A DNA stretch of 12,405 nucleotides, from the NCBI GenBank assembly GCA_041595375.1, contig JBFHKL010000114.1, positions 1-12,405 on the forward strand. The letters run 5' to 3'. This DNA is from Saccharicrinis sp041595375 (GTDB taxonomy: Bacteria; Bacteroidota; Bacteroidia; Bacteroidales; Marinilabiliaceae). The notes beneath the pieces are model-generated. The model worked only from the letters and a program-made list of their open reading frames with translations, searched no databases and was not told where the DNA came from. The translations under genes were made by a program, and so were the position numbers. Positions 8,306 to 12,405 of the stretch are shown here, in pieces; positions within the stretch are counted from its first letter, which is position 1; every line of letters begins with the position of its first letter.

Positions 8306-8560
8306 CACTCTATTTTTTACTATTAACAAAACAACTTATTTCATATCAATCCAAAGAAAACCAGTAACAAAGAACTCAAGTTAAACAAAATGATTTTCAT
8401 TTTCTTGATTATCGATCAATAAACCTGATGACAAATGAATTGATTCTATTTTGTTTTTATAACTTTAACGCAACTTTAACTGTAATTATAACCGTTAAAG
8501 TACAGGCATACATATCTGATTATCAATATTTAATAATTTATACAAAAAAATAACCATTAC
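8306..8560. promoter_or_regulatory. Divergent promoter region between GH2 and the regulator
   Basis: Two genes start outward from this 255-bp non-coding region, so it must hold the promoters of both. On the plus strand TAACTTTA (8460-8467) fits TAnnTTTG at seven of eight positions and could be the -7 element for the regulator; it overlaps the first ACTTTAAC copy. The best upstream element, ATTG at 8439-8442, is 17 bp away rather than the usual 19-21, so the match is partial. No convincing promoter was found for GH2 on the minus strand. Confidence 0.6.
8461..8501. promoter_or_regulatory. Candidate operator: three copies of ACTTTAAC
   Basis: ACTTTAAC occurs at 8462-8469 and 8473-8480 as direct repeats with an 11-bp period, about one helix turn; both copies extend by one A upstream. 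The reverse complement GTTAAAGT is at 8494-8501. The outer copies extend to a perfect 9-bp inverted pair (ACTTTAACG 8462-8470 with CGTTAAAGT 8493-8501). The cluster lies 60-100 bp before the regulator start and about 160-195 bp before the GH2 start, which suits binding by the winged-helix protein encoded next to it. Binding is inferred, not shown. Confidence 0.45.
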
Positions 8561-9712
8561 ATGAATTTCCCGAAGGAAAAAAAGCAAGAACTCATTCAGC
8601 GGATACGAAAAAGCAAAACCTTTGCTAAAGCACCAACGAGTAGCTCTTTGTTGCAATATTTATTTAGAGCCACCATGCAAGGGGTTCTTCTTAAAGAAAG
8701 CGTTATTGATATTGAATTTTTTGGCACTTCAGGAAATACGGACAAAGAAAGTCCTCGCGTACGGGTTAATGTATACAATCTAAGAAAGAAACTAATCAGC
8801 TATTACGAAAATGAAGGAAAAGATGATCCATGGGTTGTACACATTGAGAAAGGGCAATATCAGATTAGTTTTACTAAAAAATATCAGGCTCCCAAAATTA
8901 CAGATAAACTCAAACTAGCCAACACCTTACCTTACCTAGCAATAATCATCCTACTATTCTTTGTTATATTTGACCACTTACCGCATAAAAAACCTGCTAT
9001 ATGGAATACCTTTCTTTCTAAAGACAAACCCACCAACCTGTATATTGGCGACTTATTTGGCGTTATTGGACAAACACCAACCGGAGGCATTGGCTGGAAT
9101 CGTGATTTTGAAATCAATAGTCTGGAAGAATTTTACGCTTTATGCGAAAGGAGACCTGAACTAAAAGACAAGCTAAAACCTGCCAATTACGCCTCATGCA
9201 CAGGCATGGCAGCCTTATCGGCGCAGCATTTTCAATCCCTGTTTCAGTCGTATAAAAAAGAATTTGCTATCCGCTTCTGTTCGCAAAGCTCTATTTCTGA
9301 GATTAAGGAGGGCAATGCCATTTATGTTGGCCCCATTAAAAACAACAATCAATTTGTCTCTTTCTTTAATGAGGGTAATCCATATCTTAACATATCCAAC
9401 ACATCCTTGCAACTGACACAACATCCCTCTATAAAAGACACTGTATTTAATATAAATTTAAGTGGAGAAACTTTAGAATATGCCATCGTATCAAAGATTA
9501 AAGGACCTGACAAAACCGAACATTTCATCTTCTTTTCGCAACACGATTACGGAGTAAGTGCTACTGTTGAATACTTTACAAACATGGACTCCATCGAGCA
9601 TTTTAGCGATAAATACTTGCAGGATAAAGAATACTTTACAGCCATTTTCCTAGTCAAAGGTAAAGAAAGAACCAATACCGATCTTGAACTAAAATTAGTT
9701 GTTAATTTTTAA
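8561..9712 (+). CDS. Membrane-tethered winged-helix transcriptional regulator (ToxR-like layout)
   Basis: The product has 383 residues. Residues about 5-105 form a winged-helix domain: SSLLQYLFRATMQG, ESVIDIEFFG, PRVRVNVYNLRKKLISYYEN (recognition-helix region, Arg/Lys-rich) and DDPWVVHIEKGQYQISF (the wing). This pattern is the one I know from many Acidobacteria proteins in which a winged helix is fused to membrane, WD40/TolB or TPR parts. One membrane helix follows (about 121-138, LPYLAIIILLFFVIF), then a domain of about 240 residues (145-383) that should lie in the periplasm. That domain contains GNAIYVGPIKNNNQFVSFFN, resembling the GSPxxNPWV-type motif I recall in the sensor part of such proteins. 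It is thus a one-component receptor that could read a periplasmic signal and bind DNA while anchored. The likely target is the ACTTTAAC cluster upstream. It is convergent with the CHAT gene, 31 bp away. The ligand is unknown. Confidence 0.8.
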   Translation: MNFPKEKKQELIQRIRKSKTFAKAPTSSSLLQYLFRATMQGVLLKESVIDIEFFGTSGNTDKESPRVRVNVYNLRKKLISYYENEGKDDPWVVHIEKGQYQISFTKKYQAPKITDKLKLANTLPYLAIIILLFFVIFDHLPHKKPAIWNTFLSKDKPTNLYIGDLFGVIGQTPTGGIGWNRDFEINSLEEFYALCERRPELKDKLKPANYASCTGMAALSAQHFQSLFQSYKKEFAIRFCSQSSISEIKEGNAIYVGPIKNNNQFVSFFNEGNPYLNISNTSLQLTQHPSIKDTVFNINLSGETLEYAIVSKIKGPDKTEHFIFFSQHDYGVSATVEYFTNMDSIEHFSDKYLQDKEYFTAIFLVKGKERTNTDLELKLVVNF

Positions 9713-9743
9713 AATTACTCTAAGAAGAATATTTTACCACACG

Positions 9744-12338
9744 CTAATTCCCAATTATTACAAATCCAGCCCAATCCACAGGTAAAAAGCCATTTGTAAT
9801 ACAATCAAGTTTAGCCCGTCGCAGCGCTTCGGCATAACTAACGTTCTCTTCCAGCAAGTGCGTATAAAAAGCCACCATTAAGTCTTTGGTTTTTTCGTCG
9901 TGTACTTTCCAAAGACTAGCAATAACATTAGACGCTCCAGCATATCTAAAACCACGTGGCAAGGCCAATACACCTTCTCCTTCCACCACCTTTCCCGTTC
10001 CTGTTTTACAGGCCGAAAGCACAACCAAATCTGCTTGTATACTCTGCTTATAAAGTTCCTGCAAACTAAGAAAACCATTATCCTGATCATTTAATGAAAA
10101 AAACAATCCACTATCATAAGCATCATTATTAATGCCATGAGTGGCTATGTGCACTATAGTTTGACTATGCATATGATCAATCAGATTTGTTTTAGTTGCT
10201 TTTTCACGAATAAATACCTCACTATCTATTTTCTTATCGTTAAAGAGCTTACCTATTGCCTCCACTTCTTCAGTGGAACAAGGAATAGAAGATAAATAAA
10301 AATCACTAAAGGAATCTCCCTCAATAAAAGAACTGGCTTCTACCGCATCCCGGGTGAAGTTATCGATAATAAATGCATTATTGTTTTCAAATCCGGGGGC
10401 CATAGCCAATATTTTTTTTAGCTGAGGCCTTGACTTATGTGTCAATTCTTTGGCCGAAAAGGCATATTTAATAGCCATCTTTTCAATTAAAAGATTTCCT
10501 TTTTCATCCTTCAGAATTTCAAAAGTAATACCATTGAGACTTTCATCAGACAAGATGGTTAAACAAGAAGCCCCTTCCAATTCCTTTTCGATAGGTTTTA
10601 CCAGTAATTGATAAAAATACTGACATTCACTACCTAATGTAGCCTTGGTTTTTACCGCTCTTTTAAAATCTTTTGTTTCACTCGCCAGGTGATTACATTC
10701 TACTCTTTTAATTCCATTTCCTTTAGAGGTAAAATAACTAATATAAAGTTTTGAATAAGCAACAAAATATTTAACAACAGCGTGACCTTCAGTAATATTA
10801 CTCGGAACTACCTCATGATATACCAAATCTTTTAATTCCTGACGTTTAGTATCCCAAACTCTCGATTTGAATTTTAGTAATGAAATTTTTTTTCTGATAT
10901 TTTCATCTTTAAGCTGATCTTTATTTTTTTGTACACTTGCCAGCTCCAGTGTCAATTGCATTATTTTCTTATATTCTCCACTTTTATTTTCTCTTTTTCT
11001 AAGCTCCTTCAAATAATTAAAGTAAAAAGAACTGGCCTCTGTTTGATAGCCAAAAATACAGTCATCGGGCTTTGTAAAGTTATGCTGATTTTCCCAAATG
11101 AGATCAATAGCATTACTATTACATTGCTTTATTAATTTCGTGGATCGTAACAATGTTTCTTCATCTGCTGCATTTAAAAACCAAAGTTTGATAAGTTGTT
11201 TGGTGTAATTTATTAGCGCTATCACATGTGAAACTTCAACAAAATTCTCATCATTCCTTAATGCTTCTTTATAAAAATGTTGCAAGCGGATATAACACAA
11301 AATAATATTGTAGGTATTGCACTTACCTCTCATATCATCTGACGAAATTAACTTTAGGGGCTCATCAATATGATTGTAGTACCCTCGCTGCAATGTTTTT
11401 ATGGATCGTTCCATATAATCTACTGCCTCTGCATATCGCTTTTGCTGCATAAAAATAATTCCCAGATAAGCATAAGGCAACTCTAAATCGTAAGATAAAT
11501 ACGAAGTTGAATCTCCTATTTTAGATATTGCAGATTTAAAACAAGTCTCTGACGCCTGAAAGTCTTCGTGAACATAATTTTGAATCCCCTTCATGATACT
11601 AACGTAACTTTGCGTTAACTCAGGTTTGTCAAAATTTTGTTTATGATCTAACAAATGTTCAACATAAGCATTGGCCAAACTATCATTACCCAACCAGTAT
11701 AAAGATTCCGCTGCAATACGATAAATACTCGTTGAAGCATTTCTTTCTTTATATGGAAATGAGTGATCGCTTAATAAACAATGTGCATCTAAACTATATT
11801 GCTGCACAATTTTATCTAATTGCTGGAAACCCGTACCATCCTCGGCCTGACTCACCAAAAGTTTAATAAGTGCATTTAAACAGCAATATTGAAGTGCTAT
11901 ATTTTTGTGCTCAGAAGAACGAGTAATTTCAAGTGCCTTTTGTAATAACACATAGCTGGTAAATCCATCTCGTTCGCCTAAAACAGTACCCATTGTTAAA
12001 TAGGCTTCAGCTTTATAATCATTAAAAACAACACTATTTAAGCATAAGTCCCAGTTATTCCAAGCCTCTTGATAATCCTCTTTTTCCAGTAAATAAGCAC
12101 CCTTTTTAAGGTGTAAAAAGAAATTTAGATCCTGCTCATCCAAGCCATTATATTGATCGTAAAATATATCCCCTGTAATATTAGCGAATAAAAAATCATG
12201 AATAAAAGCATTAACTTCTCGAATCTTTACATCCTTCTCTACTCCTACTACATTGTCTTTATTGGTCAAAATACCATAAGAAATACCAACTATTCCTATA
12301 CATAAAATAACTATGAGTATAGTCTGCGTTTTACTCAT
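9744..12338 (-). CDS. Membrane-anchored TPR-CHAT protein (caspase-like protease)
   Basis: The 864-residue product starts with one hydrophobic helix (about 6-26, TILIVILCIGIVGISYGIL) after a short basic N-terminus, which predicts a signal anchor with the rest in the periplasm. TPR-like helical hairpins span about 72-365; the clearest is PYAYLGIIFMQQKRYAEAVD (288-307). A charged coiled-coil linker (about 440-510) leads to the CHAT domain (about 515-864). Visible CHAT signatures are YQLLVKPIEKELEGA, LTILSDESLNGITFEILKD, VHIATHG with catalytic His734 (codon 10137-10139), LSACKTG with catalytic Cys777 (codon 10008-10010), GEGVLALPRGFRYAGASNVI and the C-terminal WAGFVIIG. The dyad is intact, so protease activity is likely. 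CHAT proteins are caspase/separase relatives; TPR parts usually bind partners or regulate the protease. The target is unknown. The start has AAAGG directly against the ATG, too close for a normal ribosome site. Upstream on the minus strand lie a TTTG and TATTTTGC with only 15 bp between them, a weak promoter match. Confidence 0.92.
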   Translation of the reverse strand: MSKTQTILIVILCIGIVGISYGILTNKDNVVGVEKDVKIREVNAFIHDFLFANITGDIFYDQYNGLDEQDLNFFLHLKKGAYLLEKEDYQEAWNNWDLCLNSVVFNDYKAEAYLTMGTVLGERDGFTSYVLLQKALEITRSSEHKNIALQYCCLNALIKLLVSQAEDGTGFQQLDKIVQQYSLDAHCLLSDHSFPYKERNASTSIYRIAAESLYWLGNDSLANAYVEHLLDHKQNFDKPELTQSYVSIMKGIQNYVHEDFQASETCFKSAISKIGDSTSYLSYDLELPYAYLGIIFMQQKRYAEAVDYMERSIKTLQRGYYNHIDEPLKLISSDDMRGKCNTYNIILCYIRLQHFYKEALRNDENFVEVSHVIALINYTKQLIKLWFLNAADEETLLRSTKLIKQCNSNAIDLIWENQHNFTKPDDCIFGYQTEASSFYFNYLKELRKRENKSGEYKKIMQLTLELASVQKNKDQLKDENIRKKISLLKFKSRVWDTKRQELKDLVYHEVVPSNITEGHAVVKYFVAYSKLYISYFTSKGNGIKRVECNHLASETKDFKRAVKTKATLGSECQYFYQLLVKPIEKELEGASCLTILSDESLNGITFEILKDEKGNLLIEKMAIKYAFSAKELTHKSRPQLKKILAMAPGFENNNAFIIDNFTRDAVEASSFIEGDSFSDFYLSSIPCSTEEVEAIGKLFNDKKIDSEVFIREKATKTNLIDHMHSQTIVHIATHGINNDAYDSGLFFSLNDQDNGFLSLQELYKQSIQADLVVLSACKTGTGKVVEGEGVLALPRGFRYAGASNVIASLWKVHDEKTKDLMVAFYTHLLEENVSYAEALRRAKLDCITNGFLPVDWAGFVIIGN

Positions 12339-12405
12339 CCTTTACTTTTTAACAGTCACATGCAAAATACAAACACCTTTTAATCAAACATATACGACAA
12401 TTTTA

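Noticed and set aside
9744..12338. TPR-CHAT as part of a type III-E CRISPR (Craspase-like) system
   Set aside because: There is no CRISPR array, no cas gene and no gRAMP-type protein in the window, and this protein has a membrane anchor. The shared TPR-CHAT layout alone is common in other settings.

Overview
The window looks like chromosomal DNA of a member of the Bacteroidota. It is AT-rich and has few Shine-Dalgarno-like sequences before its genes. It encodes two outer-membrane beta-barrel proteins with the N-terminal carboxypeptidase-regulatory-like and plug-like layout typical of that phylum, a secreted glycoside hydrolase family 2 enzyme of Bacteroides type, and a TPR-CHAT protein. Genus cannot be set from the sequence; an environmental or marine Bacteroidales-type organism is a guess.

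Left part (1-3166, + strand): the 3' end of an unidentified reading frame overlaps by 29 bp a stand-alone domain of the C39 bacteriocin-peptidase fold. In that domain the catalytic Cys and His are replaced by Ser and Tyr, and no ABC-transporter part follows. Next comes a large outer-membrane barrel protein (797-3166). This part is very AT-rich and its proteins are rich in Asn, Tyr and Ser.

Middle (3167-5946): a 427-bp gap carries a perfect 14-bp inverted repeat (3380-3408). A second barrel protein of the same family (3594-5915) follows, closed by a strong hairpin terminator (5923-5946).

Right part (6170-12338): a secreted GH2 enzyme (minus) is divergent from a membrane-tethered, ToxR-like regulator (plus). 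The regulator has a cytoplasmic winged-helix domain, one membrane helix and a probable periplasmic sensor domain. The 255-bp region between them holds three copies of ACTTTAAC, a good candidate operator. Facing the regulator tail to tail, 31 bp apart, is a membrane-anchored TPR-CHAT protein with an intact His/Cys caspase-like dyad.

How the genes may work together (inference): the regulator probably controls its own promoter and perhaps the GH2 gene. The regulator's sensor domain and the TPR-CHAT protease are predicted to lie on the same, periplasmic, side of the inner membrane, so a sensing/proteolysis module is possible. The C39-like protein beside an outer-membrane barrel recalls peptide-export loci, but the exporter is absent from the window.
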